Of a DNA stretch of 64,000 bases, positions 10,112-20,081 are shown piece by piece. The position numbers and the translations under genes are program-made. The notes beneath the pieces were generated by a model, which was not told the DNA's origin, did not search any database, and worked only from the letters and a program-made list of their open reading frames with translations. The stretch lies in NCBI GenBank assembly GCA_027318585.1, contig DAHVOW010000003.1, positions 1 through 64,000 of the forward strand. Direction: 5' to 3'. This stretch comes from Methanobacteriaceae archaeon. Its GTDB lineage: Archaea > Methanobacteriota > Methanobacteria > Methanobacteriales > Methanobacteriaceae. The first letter of the stretch is position 1. Each line of letters starts with the position of its first letter.

Positions 10112-10134
10112 AAAGCCGCATGGTGCGGCTTTTA
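10112..10134. terminator. Bidirectional hairpin terminator between alba and the propeller gene
   Basis: AAAGCCGCA, a TGG loop and TGCGGCTTT form a perfect 9-bp stem. It is GC-rich in an AT-rich spacer and flanked by A and T residues, so it reads as an intrinsic terminator on both strands. It sits between convergent genes ending at 10003 and 10145. Confidence 0.7.
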
Positions 10135-10144
10135 AACTGGAATT

Positions 10145-11386
10145 CTATTCTTCTTTTTTCCGCCGGCCCCTAATGGTCCTCAGACCCACTAATAGGGCTA
10201 AGATTACTACTATGGCTCCTCCAATATAGTAGGCAAATATGGATATTGGTCCGCTCTCTTTATCATTTTTTAAGGCGTAGAGGTACCCATCATTTCCTCC
10301 GATGTAGATCATGTTGCCATAAACCACTGGAGATGACTGGAATGGAGAGTTCATAACGAAGTATCCGGGGTTGTAAGACCATTCTTGCTTTCCAGTAAAC
10401 TTATTGAGGATGTATACACTTCCATCGTCGGATCCAAAGACGATTTTATTATCAATAAGGGCGGCAGTGGATTTGATAGCTCCCAGTCCTTCAACCACCC
10501 ATTTTTCGGTTCCATTTCTGGTGTCCAGACAGGCCACCTTACCGTTATCCGCCCCTATGAAAAGGCTGTTATCGTCTGAAACGATGGTTGGAGAAGATTT
10601 AACCGGTTTTCCCATTTCGTAATTCCAAACCAGGGCTCCATCATTCATATTTAGAGCGTATAATTTGCCATCATTCGATCCTATGTATAAAGTTTCGTTT
10701 AGAATTGCTGGTGACGATTGTACTTTGTCTCCGGTGGTGTACTCCCATTTTTTAGCTCCGGTATCCGCATCCAGTGCGTATACTTTCCCGTCGTCTGATC
10801 CGAAATATACGGTGCTTCCATTAACTAATGGGGAAGATTTAATAGCATTCCCTGATTCAAACTCCCATAATATGGATCCATCAGTCGAGATTGCATATAG
10901 GCGTCCATCATTGGCGCCCACGTAAATTGTATCTCCTTTTACTGTAGGAGATGATTCTATGGAGTTACCAGTTTTATATTTCCATTCAACCTCTCCATTT
11001 TTAATGTCCTGGGCATAAAGATACCCATCCATGGAACCCACATATAAAGTCTCATTTACCAGAACAGGAGAGGATATTACTGCTCCTCCGGTCTTATAGC
11101 TCCATAATTGGGTTCCTTGTTCTAGGTTAACTGCGTATACATAGCCGTCACTAGATCCAAAATATATTACTTCATTCATGATGGCTGGGGAAGATTTGAT
11201 TGAATCCCCGGCCTGGAAATACCAGGAAGCAGGGGTGAAATCAGCTGGTTGTTCTAAATTTCCTGTTCGCTGGTCATTTAAATGGAACATGGGCCAATCA
11301 GCAGCTACAACTGGAGCTAATGAAATAGATGTTGTAAAGAGGCATATGGCCAGAAATCCCAAGATTAACTTCTTATTTACATTCAT
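10145..11386 (-). CDS. Membrane-anchored extracellular PQQ-type beta-propeller protein
   Basis: A signal peptide (KKLILGFLAICLF to VVAADW) is followed by about eight near-identical repeats of the PQQ/WD-like blade type. Each contains elements such as IKSSP, YFGSDDGKVYALD and G..KWEYTTG. A single transmembrane helix and a short basic tail (RGRRKKEE) end the protein, so the propeller faces outside. No PQQ cofactor is implied; archaeal members of this family are structural or assembly factors (BamB-like). The ATG at 11386 follows GGTGAT. It lies 28 bases after the ABC permease gene, so it is probably the last gene of that operon. Confidence 0.85.
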   Translation of the reverse strand: MNVNKKLILGFLAICLFTTSISLAPVVAADWPMFHLNDQRTGNLEQPADFTPASWYFQAGDSIKSSPAIMNEVIYFGSSDGYVYAVNLEQGTQLWSYKTGGAVISSPVLVNETLYVGSMDGYLYAQDIKNGEVEWKYKTGNSIESSPTVKGDTIYVGANDGRLYAISTDGSILWEFESGNAIKSSPLVNGSTVYFGSDDGKVYALDADTGAKKWEYTTGDKVQSSPAILNETLYIGSNDGKLYALNMNDGALVWNYEMGKPVKSSPTIVSDDNSLFIGADNGKVACLDTRNGTEKWVVEGLGAIKSTAALIDNKIVFGSDDGSVYILNKFTGKQEWSYNPGYFVMNSPFQSSPVVYGNMIYIGGNDGYLYALKNDKESGPISIFAYYIGGAIVVILALLVGLRTIRGRRKKEE

Positions 11387-11414
11387 AATATCACCTATAG
11401 TATTCTTTTTCTGC

Positions 11415-12596
<1,182 letters not shown>

Positions 12597-12597
12597 T

Positions 12598-13680
12598 TTA
12601 TTCGCCTGCCTTTTCTTCTTTTTTAACCTTTTTTGCAGTTACCTTTGAGAAAACATCTTCCAGGGAAGGATCTTTGGTTGAGATGGAAGTTATGTTGCCA
12701 CCGGTTTCCATTATTGCAGAAATAACTTGTGTCACTGCGTTTTCGGTGTTGGCCAATTTAAATGTTAACCGGCCCGAACGATGCGTTTCGATTTCTAGAA
12801 CGCAGGGGATTTGATATAGTCTTTCAAGCAGTTTGGTATCTGAATAACTCATCATCAGGCTCATTTCTCGTGCTCTATCTTTTTCTGACTCATTCACAAC
12901 GGTTTTTAATTTACCGAAGGATGGATGGGCAGTGGCATCTGATTCTTCCATTTCTCTCACAATTTCACCAATGTTGCTTTCTTGACACTTTTCTTCCGCT
13001 AAGACGGTGTCTTTTAGACTCTGTGGAGTGTCAAAGGCAGCAAGTTTGCCCAGATTAATTATACCAATATGATCACAGAGCATATCTACCTCATACATGT
13101 CGTGGGAACAGAGGATGATGGTGTGTCCTTTCTGGTTCAGTTCATCGATCAGTTCCCAGAGCACGGTTTTGGTGGTAGGATCAAGACCAATGGTGGGTTC
13201 ATCCAAAAATAGAATATCTGGTTGGTGTACCAGGCTGGCCACCACCGAAACTTTCTGTCTCTGTCCCCCGGACATCTGCCTTATCAACTTATTTTCAGCA
13301 TATTTAATATCCACCAGTTCCATTAATTCGTCGATTCTCTGTTCTTTAAGGTCTCGGGGCATTCCATAATAGTCTGCACATAGTTCTGCGTTTTCTCGCG
13401 CGGTTAGGTCACCGTAAAGACTTACCAGTTGCGGTACCATGCCAATTTTTTGTCGTACTTCATCCGGCGATTTGATAATGTCATATCCCGATACACTGGC
13501 CGTACCCGAGGTGGGTTGAATGAGACAGGTTAACATTTTTATGGTGGTGGTTTTCCCTGCCCCATTAGGGCCTAAAAATCCAAATATGCTCTTATTTTTT
13601 ACTTTTAAATCCAGAGCATCCACAGCTAGGAAGTCCCCGTAGCGTTTGGTGAGATCAAAAGTTTCTATAGCGTATTTCAT
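12598..13680 (-). CDS. ABC transporter ATP-binding protein
   Basis: A complete ABC ATPase is visible: Walker A GPNGAGKTT, Q-loop region MVPQLVSLYGDLTARENAE, signature MSGGQRQK, Walker B ILFLDEPTIGLDP and the H-loop histidine in LCSHDM. After the ~220-residue core come about 140 residues, including a C-terminal DUF4162-like region seen in DrrA-type exporters. An extra charged segment (AEEKCQESNIGEIVREMEE) sits before it. It powers the ABC-2 permease next to it. It starts 11 bases after the PadR regulator gene. Confidence 0.92.
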   Translation of the reverse strand: MKYAIETFDLTKRYGDFLAVDALDLKVKNKSIFGFLGPNGAGKTTTIKMLTCLIQPTSGTASVSGYDIIKSPDEVRQKIGMVPQLVSLYGDLTARENAELCADYYGMPRDLKEQRIDELMELVDIKYAENKLIRQMSGGQRQKVSVVASLVHQPDILFLDEPTIGLDPTTKTVLWELIDELNQKGHTIILCSHDMYEVDMLCDHIGIINLGKLAAFDTPQSLKDTVLAEEKCQESNIGEIVREMEESDATAHPSFGKLKTVVNESEKDRAREMSLMMSYSDTKLLERLYQIPCVLEIETHRSGRLTFKLANTENAVTQVISAIMETGGNITSISTKDPSLEDVFSKVTAKKVKKEEKAGE

Positions 13681-13691
13681 GGTTTAAACTC

Positions 13692-14162
13692 CTATTCTCT
13701 TTTGAGGCCGAACATATCCTCCATGAATTCACCCCATATATGGTGGGGGTCATATTTTTGGCCGCAAAAGGCGATTTTTCGGATCCTTTCGAGGCTTTTT
13801 TCTCCTTCACTTGTAATTTCATAATATTTAACTTTTCTCTTGCCCTGGTGTTCCCATGTACCTGCTATCATTCCTTTTTTTTCTAGGTCGTGAAGAACGG
13901 GATAAATCATACTGGCACTGGGCATTTTCCCATTATAAGGGGCTGCTTCATGTATCTGGGTCATTATTTCGTATCCATGCAATCTATTCCGGCTAATAAG
14001 CCACAGGATCATGACTTTACCAAAGCCCTTCATGAACCCGCCAATCATCTTTCTATCATGTTTGGATAGATTCTTTAGATTTTCTGTACAAGAAGACTTA
14101 TCCTGATCCATTTCTAAATCGTTATTGGGTTTATTTTTTGAATTTAATTCTTTTCCTGGCAT
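13692..14162 (-). CDS. PadR family transcriptional regulator
   Basis: After a polar 45-residue N-terminal tail comes the PadR winged helix: LWLISRNRLHGYEIMTQI, then SASMIYPVLHDLEKKGMI and the wing with KYYEITSEGEKSLE. PadR proteins usually repress their own operon and an adjacent exporter, and they release DNA on binding a toxic ligand. Position as first gene of an ABC exporter operon fits this exactly. The promoter holds a perfect inverted repeat (14196-14218), the likely operator. Confidence 0.88.
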   Translation of the reverse strand: MPGKELNSKNKPNNDLEMDQDKSSCTENLKNLSKHDRKMIGGFMKGFGKVMILWLISRNRLHGYEIMTQIHEAAPYNGKMPSASMIYPVLHDLEKKGMIAGTWEHQGKRKVKYYEITSEGEKSLERIRKIAFCGQKYDPHHIWGEFMEDMFGLKRE

Positions 14163-14195
14163 TTCACTCCCAACTTATTTCCCATAAATACCCTA

Positions 14196-14218
14196 GATAT
14201 ATTAATTTTCAATATATC
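14196..14218. promoter_or_regulatory. Candidate PadR operator (perfect inverted repeat)
   Basis: GATATATT, a 7-base spacer and AATATATC form an 8-bp perfect inverted repeat 34-56 bases upstream of the PadR start. It overlaps the probable TATA region. A further direct repeat of ATATATCGA occurs at 14212-14220 and 14227-14235. Position and symmetry suggest autoregulation. Confidence 0.5.
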
Positions 14219-14286
14219 GAATTATGATATATCGAGTATGTAAGTACTGTACAATGTAGTATTTAAATGAAACGGTAGGACTGATA

Positions 14287-14299
14287 TTTTTTATAAAAT
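14287..14299 (+). promoter_or_regulatory. TATA-like element of the TIM-barrel gene
   Basis: TTTTTTATAAAATA precedes the gene at 14341 by about 45 bases. A GGAGGT ribosome site at 14328-14333 lies between. This spacing is consistent with a short leader transcript. Confidence 0.4.
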
Positions 14300-14340
14300 A
14301 AATCCAATTATAGAATGATAGATGTCAGGAGGTTGGTAAA

Positions 14341-15087
14341 TTGAAAATTGGTTTCTCCACTTTAGCACTATTCGCGAAGCCATTTGAAGAATGGCTGGAA
14401 ATGGCCATGGTTGATGGGTTTAACATGATGGAAATACTCTGTGAAGGTCCCTACTGGCCAAGAATTCTTCTTTCAGAGAATGAGGGGTTGGATATTTTTT
14501 CTTCTTACGATATAAGCTTATATTTGCATGCTCCCACCATAGACCTGAACCCGGCCAGCCTCAACCCGGGTATCAGGGATGAAACCCTGAAACAACTCTT
14601 CGAAACTATAGAACTGGCATCTAAAATAGGGGCAGAAGCCATAACTACCCATCCTGGTTTAATACACCGCCTAGAAGATAGGGTTAGGAGTATGGGTCTT
14701 TATTATTCAATAGAAACCCTTAAAAATGCTAATAACTATGCTGAAGAATATGGGGTGATTTTTTCAGTTGAAAACATGCCTAATCGTTATGCCTATTTCT
14801 GTAACAATCCTGAGGAACATGTTTTTTTCACCAGTGAGTGTGGTTGTCAGGCTACTCTGGATCTGGGCCATGCCAACACCTCGGGGGAATTATTTAAATT
14901 CCTTAAAATGCCCCGAATTCAGTATTACCATGTAAGTGACAACGATGTCGAAAAGGATCAGCATTTAACTTTAGGGGAAGGTACTATGGATTTGAATGCC
15001 TTGAATGGAATCGATAAGGTTATTATAGAGCTAAACAACTATCAAAATGTTCTTAAAAGCCGAGAAATACTCTTATCTAAATTATAA
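14341..15087 (+). CDS. Sugar phosphate isomerase/epimerase-like TIM-barrel protein
   Basis: The sequence fits the xylose isomerase-like / AP endonuclease family 2 barrel (COG1082). Visible metal-site motifs are LYLHAPTIDLN, AITTHPG, FSVENMPN (Glu), TLDLGHAN and YYHVSDND. These enzymes use divalent metal to isomerise sugars or to cleave at abasic sites; the actual substrate is unknown. The TTG start has GGAGGT seven bases upstream. It lies 28 bases before the DUF362 gene on the same strand. Confidence 0.82.
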   Translation: MKIGFSTLALFAKPFEEWLEMAMVDGFNMMEILCEGPYWPRILLSENEGLDIFSSYDISLYLHAPTIDLNPASLNPGIRDETLKQLFETIELASKIGAEAITTHPGLIHRLEDRVRSMGLYYSIETLKNANNYAEEYGVIFSVENMPNRYAYFCNNPEEHVFFTSECGCQATLDLGHANTSGELFKFLKMPRIQYYHVSDNDVEKDQHLTLGEGTMDLNALNGIDKVIIELNNYQNVLKSREILLSKL

Positions 15088-15115
15088 TTAATGAAGTATG
15101 GTGTGGGGTGTTTAG

Positions 15116-16219
15116 ATGCAAAGCAAGGTTTATTTCATCGATCTAATTTCCAGAGGAAAAGATGATAGTAAGGTTAAGAAGCTGGAAAAATTATTTAAGG
15201 GGGCCCAACTAGGTGATGCAATACAAGAAAACGATTTAATGGCCATTAAGCTCCATTTTGGAGAAGAAGGTAACGATTCTTATATTAACCCGGTCTTTGT
15301 CAGAGTTATAGTTGATCTGATCAAAAAACAGGGTGCTAAACCATTCTTAACTGATACCAACACCTTATACTACGGCAGCCGGCATAACTCGGTTGAGCAT
15401 CTAGAAACGGCCATTAAACACGGATTTGACTATGCAGTGGCTGGAGCGCCCATCATTATTGCTGATGGGATCCAGGGGGATAACTGGGTCCCGGTCCAAG
15501 TGGGTCTTAAACATTTTAAGGAAGTGAAAATTGCCGGTGAAATTGTTAAATCAGACAGTATAATGGTTTTATCTCATTTCAAGGGCCATGGCATGAGTGG
15601 ATTTGGTGGGGCAATCAAGAATCTGGCCATGGGTTGCGCGGCCCTGCCCGGTAAACTGGAACAACATGAATGTGCTAAACCGATAATTGGCTCTTCCTGC
15701 ACGGGCTGTGGTACTTGTGTGGATTCCTGTCCTGTTGCCACCATGTCCCTTTCCCAAGGCCGGGCAGTCATAGACTACCCAGAGTGCATTGCCTGTAACA
15801 ACTGTCTGGACACCTGTCCCGATTCATGTATAGAACTGGATTGGGATGCCATGGAGCCCTTCATGGAAAAAATGGCCGAGTATGCCTATGGGGCTGTTAA
15901 AAACAAAAATGGAAGGATAAGATATGTTAACTTCCTTTTAAACATAACTCCTGATTGTGATTGCGTGTCATGGAGTGATCGTCCTCTGGTCCCGGATATT
16001 GGGATCCTGGCATCCAATGATCCGGTAGCTTTAGATCAGGCCAGTTATGATCTGGTTACTCAACAACCCGGCCATGAAAATTCATTACTAATACATAACC
16101 ACGCTCCTGGTGAAGATAAGTTTCGGGGGGTGTGGGAGAATGTTGATGGGCGATTGTTGCTGGAATATGCCCAGGAAATTGGAATGGGAACTAGAAACTA
16201 CCAATTAACAAAGATCTAG
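15116..16219 (+). CDS. DUF362 protein with two 4Fe-4S ferredoxin clusters
   Basis: The first ~190 residues are a DUF362 domain (IKLHFGEEGN, SHFKGHGMSGFGGAIKNLAMGCA). Then come two ferredoxin motifs with the CxxCxxCxxxCP pattern (CTGCGTCVDSCP and CIACNNCLDTCP). The remaining DUF362 sequence continues behind this insert. It should bind two 4Fe-4S clusters and act in electron transfer in the cytoplasm; its partner is unknown. Such proteins are universal in methanogens. Confidence 0.88.
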   Translation: MQSKVYFIDLISRGKDDSKVKKLEKLFKGAQLGDAIQENDLMAIKLHFGEEGNDSYINPVFVRVIVDLIKKQGAKPFLTDTNTLYYGSRHNSVEHLETAIKHGFDYAVAGAPIIIADGIQGDNWVPVQVGLKHFKEVKIAGEIVKSDSIMVLSHFKGHGMSGFGGAIKNLAMGCAALPGKLEQHECAKPIIGSSCTGCGTCVDSCPVATMSLSQGRAVIDYPECIACNNCLDTCPDSCIELDWDAMEPFMEKMAEYAYGAVKNKNGRIRYVNFLLNITPDCDCVSWSDRPLVPDIGILASNDPVALDQASYDLVTQQPGHENSLLIHNHAPGEDKFRGVWENVDGRLLLEYAQEIGMGTRNYQLTKI

Positions 16220-16229
16220 TTGATCCTAG

Positions 16230-16353
16230 AAACATCCTGGATTTCTTTAAAATCCTTGAAAATGTCAGAGAGGTCCTTAAATAATTCTTCTACAGTAGAA
16301 AACCTGGTTCCATGGGAAACCAAAAACATCCTGGAATCTATTCTACTGTAGAA
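16230..16353. repeat. Structured intergenic spacer with nested direct and inverted repeats
   Basis: AAACATCCTGGA occurs twice in direct orientation (16230-16241 and 16324-16335). TTCTACAGTAGAA at 16288-16300 is the exact reverse complement of TTCTACTGTAGAA at 16341-16353. Between them GGTTCC and GGAAACC can form an inner stem. The genes on both sides converge, so a terminator or a small structured RNA are both possible. Confidence 0.5.
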
Positions 16354-16380
16354 TAAATTTATTTAACTGAAGTATGAAAA

Positions 16381-17172
16381 TCAAAATTTAATGTCTAAAA
16401 TTTCTTTAATATTATTTATAACCACATCAGCCGCATCATAAACTTTAGAGGGTACATTTTCGCCTTGCTGGAGAGTTAAAACACCAATGTCTGCTTCTTT
16501 AAGTGCAGGAATGTCGTTGGCGCTGTTTCCAACCATCATCACTTGGCTTCCCTCTTTAAGTTTCTTTATAATCTCCCTTTTTTTGCCGGCGTCTGCAGTA
16601 CCATAAGTGTTCTCACAGGGAATATCAATAAAATCCGCTAACTGTTCTAAAGAAGTCTTCCTATCTCCAGAAGCCACAAATATCTGGAATCCTCTTTTTT
16701 TGAGTTCATTGATGACTTCCGGAACTTCTGGAAATATTTTACCCCCGGCGGTGATGGTAAACTCGATTTTTTGCTTATCCACATTGAGTATCAAACCCGA
16801 ACCACTGCATATCTGCACGTTATATTTTTTATCAATCACCGTGGAAATTGTGTCCTGGACGTCTAAAATATGGGCTTGTTTATCATTTTTAATGGTTTTC
16901 AAGATTTCTTCTTTCTGGATATCGCCGGAGGAATAACTTATGTCAAAATTTACCTTGTTTTTTTCCAGGAAATGGAAAATGGTCTGATTACTAATGGCAT
17001 TGGCCAGGCACTTGGCCGGGTCAGTCTGGAGAACCACTAGGGCTCGGTTAGGCACCTTATCCACCAGGTCAATGGAGTTTATATAATCACAGATAACCCC
17101 GGTTCTTAGATCCTTGATGGCCCGATATCTTTCAATAAGAGTTCCTGAATTGTCAAAAACAACAACCTTCAT
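16381..17172 (-). CDS. HAD superfamily hydrolase, P-type ATPase-like soluble type
   Basis: HAD motif I is FDNSGTLIE, with the nucleophile Asp but Ser-Gly-Thr where most phosphatases have DGT. Motif II is the Ser in FVASGDRKT. Motif III/IV is MMVGNSANDIPALKEADIGV, closely resembling the hinge of P-type ATPases (GDGxNDAPAL). It therefore belongs to the soluble P-type-ATPase-like HAD group (COG4087-like). About 90 residues between motifs I and II form an unrecognised cap. Substrate is unknown. Confidence 0.8.
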   Translation of the reverse strand: MKVVVFDNSGTLIERYRAIKDLRTGVICDYINSIDLVDKVPNRALVVLQTDPAKCLANAISNQTIFHFLEKNKVNFDISYSSGDIQKEEILKTIKNDKQAHILDVQDTISTVIDKKYNVQICSGSGLILNVDKQKIEFTITAGGKIFPEVPEVINELKKRGFQIFVASGDRKTSLEQLADFIDIPCENTYGTADAGKKREIIKKLKEGSQVMMVGNSANDIPALKEADIGVLTLQQGENVPSKVYDAADVVINNIKEILDIKF

Positions 17173-17248
17173 TATATTCCACCTTTTGCGCCATGACCTT
17201 TAAAGGTTGTGGTTTAGTAATTTCTAACCGTCAATAAAATCTTAGAAC

Positions 17249-17893
17249 TTATAGGGCCCCTACCTGGGCACTCAACACGAAATAAACACCTAAACCTATC
17301 ATGAAAATTCCACAGCCGTACATAAGTGGTTTATAATATTTTTGGCTTATGATATCAGACCCTTTACTGGTGAAAAAAGATACTAAACTATAAAATCCAA
17401 GATCAGCCGCCCAGTGTCCAACCATGAATCCTAAAATCCCAGCTAGACCTGCAAATTCTAGGCCCTGGAGTACGAATGCCCAGCCAATGGTCACCCACCA
17501 GATATAAAAATAGGGATTGGATATGCTGCTGAGAATTCCGCCCAGCATCGATCCATACTTACCAGGGCCTTTCACCGGGTCCTGTAAACTGGGTGGGGAT
17601 GATTGGGAGATACTATAACCCATAAAAATTAGTACCAGACCACCAATGGTGCTGATTAATAAGCTGGCAGCGGATGATCCTATTAACCACCCTAAACCCA
17701 GTACCAGCAATAACAAAATGGCGATCTCGGCTATTATATGTCCTGCTACCACCAGGGGTCCCGCTATGGGGCCTTTCTCCAGTGAATTGGAGATGGTAAC
17801 CGTCAGCATGGGGCCGGGCACTAGAGCTCCTGATAGTCCAACCAGGAACGAACTCACCGCGAATAAAACAATTTCCAGTATCAATCCAACCAC
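17249..17893 (-). CDS. LysE family amino acid exporter-like protein
   Basis: Six hydrophobic segments and the LysE/RhtB signature near the N-terminus (GLSGALVPGPMLTVTISNS) identify this 214-residue membrane protein. A conserved NPYFYIWWVTIGW segment lies in the middle. Bacterial relatives export lysine, threonine or homoserine; the archaeal substrate is not known. It is monocistronic, 76 bases from the HAD gene. Confidence 0.85.
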   Translation of the reverse strand: MVGLILEIVLFAVSSFLVGLSGALVPGPMLTVTISNSLEKGPIAGPLVVAGHIIAEIAILLLLVLGLGWLIGSSAASLLISTIGGLVLIFMGYSISQSSPPSLQDPVKGPGKYGSMLGGILSSISNPYFYIWWVTIGWAFVLQGLEFAGLAGILGFMVGHWAADLGFYSLVSFFTSKGSDIISQKYYKPLMYGCGIFMIGLGVYFVLSAQVGAL

Positions 17894-18024
17894 ATAAAAA
17901 TTTTACTAAAGGATAAAATAATGGACTTATATTTTTATAGTATAGTTTATTAAATCAATGGAATCCATAATTCTCCCCACTTTAATTCATTTAAATTTAA
18001 GGCTATGGGTGGATAGGGCCCTAT

Positions 18025-19008
18025 TTATCCTTGGAAATTGAATTTAGTTCCTACACCTTCCTTAAGGGCTTTTCGGTATATTTGCCAGGCGGTAACTGCA
18101 TCCTGCACTGCCAGTCCCGTGGAATCGAAGATAGTAATTTCATCCCCTTCTCTGCCAACCTTTTTGCCGATAATAATTTCTCCTAACTTGGCGTGTACAT
18201 CTTTTCGTTTTAAAACACCCTGTGCGACTGGTACGTTTATTTCCCCACTGTGTTTTGCCTGTTCCCAGGAATCTATGATGATCTTGGATTCCTGTAACAA
18301 ACTGGTTTCCAGTTCCTGTTTACTGGGCGCGTCTGCACCCATGGCATTGATGTGGGTCCCGGGACTGATCCAATCCGCTTTGATAAGTGGTTTACGGGAG
18401 GGAGTAGTGGTTACAACCACATCCACACCATCCACTGCCTTTTGTGGAGAATCAACTGCTTCTACATCAAAACCATAGGTTTCCGCGGCATTTTTGGCGA
18501 AGTTGCTCCGGGTGCTGCAGGTCCGGCAGTAAACTTTAGCCTTCTCTATCTCCATAACCTCATTCATAGCCATTAACTGGGTGCAGGCCTGCCTGCCTGC
18601 CCCAATTATCCCCAGAGTACTGGAGTCAGGTCGAGCTAAATATTTGGTAGCTACTCCAGCTGAAGCGCCGGTACGCATATCTGTGACCCAGGTTCCATCC
18701 AGAACTGCCAGAGGAAAACCAGTTTCAGGATCAACCAGTTCAATGATGGCCATCACCGTGGGTAGTCCATTCTTAATGGGATTCTGAGGGTGCACGTTTA
18801 CACATTTGACTGCAGCCTCTTCCCGGCCCCGCACATAGCAGGGCATGATTCGAAGATCACCCTCCGGGAAGAAAAGATATTTTTTAGCAGGCATCTGGAC
18901 TTCTCGCTTAGCATAGGCAGCAAAAGCGATTTCAACACTATCTAAAACTTTTTTCATGTCCGTCAGACCTTTAATTTCACTTTGTTTTAGTAAAATGGTT
19001 TCTGGCAT
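18025..19008 (-). CDS. Ornithine cyclodeaminase / alanine dehydrogenase family protein
   Basis: This 327-residue protein matches the ornithine cyclodeaminase / mu-crystallin family. It shows the catalytic region MPAKKYLFF with a conserved Lys, KCVNVHPQNP, the substrate loop TDMRTGASAGVATKYLAR, the Rossmann motif GIIGAGRQA and the late IFDSTGLAVQD motif. Archaeal members include NAD-dependent alanine dehydrogenase (characterised in Archaeoglobus) as well as ornithine cyclodeaminase. The two activities cannot be told apart here. Confidence 0.88.
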   Translation of the reverse strand: MPETILLKQSEIKGLTDMKKVLDSVEIAFAAYAKREVQMPAKKYLFFPEGDLRIMPCYVRGREEAAVKCVNVHPQNPIKNGLPTVMAIIELVDPETGFPLAVLDGTWVTDMRTGASAGVATKYLARPDSSTLGIIGAGRQACTQLMAMNEVMEIEKAKVYCRTCSTRSNFAKNAAETYGFDVEAVDSPQKAVDGVDVVVTTTPSRKPLIKADWISPGTHINAMGADAPSKQELETSLLQESKIIIDSWEQAKHSGEINVPVAQGVLKRKDVHAKLGEIIIGKKVGREGDEITIFDSTGLAVQDAVTAWQIYRKALKEGVGTKFNFQG

Positions 19009-19161
19009 GGATGTTCCTCCAGTATATTCGGTTGTTTTTTTATTAAATTTACCAGCAGAATTAACTTGTCATACTCCATGGTCCTAGGAATAAATAATTT
19101 ACTTAAAAAGAAACTAAACCTTAAGTGAAAAATTTGCTAAATGAAATTTCAGAGGTGTTTG

Positions 19162-19932
19162 GTGGAATTAGAAAAGCGTTTTTGGGAAATTGACACCATA
19201 AGGGGGGTGGCCATAGTTATGATGGTCACTTATCACTTGCTTTTCGATCTTTATTACTTTGGTATCTATCCTTTACCAATAGATACTCTTTTTTGGTGGA
19301 TTTTTGCCCGGGGCACGGCTTTCATATTTTTACTGGTGGTGGGGGTATCCCTGACTCTTAGTTACAGCCGATCCCAGCAGCGGAATGAACATGTAATAGG
19401 TGACAAACGGCCTTTATTCACTAAATATCTTACAAGAGGCCTTAAAATCTTTTTTCTAGGTCTGCTTATCACCCTGGGCACCTGGTTTTTTATTCCCTCC
19501 AACTTCATTGTTTTTGGAGTGCTGCACTTCATAGGTCTGGCCATTATCCTGGAATATCCTTTCCTAGATAAAAAATATATTAACCTGGCTCTGGCCGTTA
19601 TTTTCATGATATTTGGCATATATCTGGACCATTTGGTGGTAATGAATCCCTGGCTTCTATGGTTAGGTCTTAAACCAGTAGCTTTTCATACCGTTGACTA
19701 TTTTCCCCTATTTCCATGGTTAGGGGTAGTTTCTTTGGGACTTTTCATAGGCAACACACTTTACTCCAATTACGAGAGGCAGTTTAGACTTCCTGAAATT
19801 TCTAATCAAGCAATCATTAAGTTTACATCTTTCCTGGGCAGGCATTCTCTCCTCATATATCTGGTTCACCAGCCAATACTCATTATAATCCTTTATTTAA
19901 CGGGTACACTTGAATTGAACTATCTTTTCTAG
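19162..19932 (+). CDS. DUF1624 / HGSNAT-like membrane acyltransferase family protein
   Basis: Seven or so transmembrane helices follow the opening FWEIDTIRGVAIVMMVTYHLLFD. That opening contains the Arg-Gly and His typical of the heparan-alpha-glucosaminide N-acetyltransferase catalytic family (DUF1624). Late motifs FPLFPWLGVVSLG and GRHSLLIYLVHQP also fit. Bacterial and archaeal relatives probably acylate envelope sugars, but this is not shown. The GTG at 19162 has GAGGTG four bases upstream; the ATG at 19141 has no ribosome site. Confidence 0.8.
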   Translation: MELEKRFWEIDTIRGVAIVMMVTYHLLFDLYYFGIYPLPIDTLFWWIFARGTAFIFLLVVGVSLTLSYSRSQQRNEHVIGDKRPLFTKYLTRGLKIFFLGLLITLGTWFFIPSNFIVFGVLHFIGLAIILEYPFLDKKYINLALAVIFMIFGIYLDHLVVMNPWLLWLGLKPVAFHTVDYFPLFPWLGVVSLGLFIGNTLYSNYERQFRLPEISNQAIIKFTSFLGRHSLLIYLVHQPILIIILYLTGTLELNYLF

Positions 19933-20001
19933 AGAATAAGCATGAGAGGTCTGAAGTTTTTATGAGTTTGGTGCGGTAACCCATCGGAGACTTGGGAAGC
20001 A

Positions 20002-20014
20002 TATTTTATATATC
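20002..20014 (+). promoter_or_regulatory. TATA-like element upstream of gatA
   Basis: ATTTTATATATCC lies about 75 bases before the gatA start and is the only strong TATA-like box in the spacer. A leader of roughly 40-45 bases would result. Confidence 0.4.
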
Positions 20015-20081
20015 CTATTTTGATGAAACATTAATGCAAGATTTTAAACAATATTTTTCTCCCATTGATTAAGGTGGCTTT

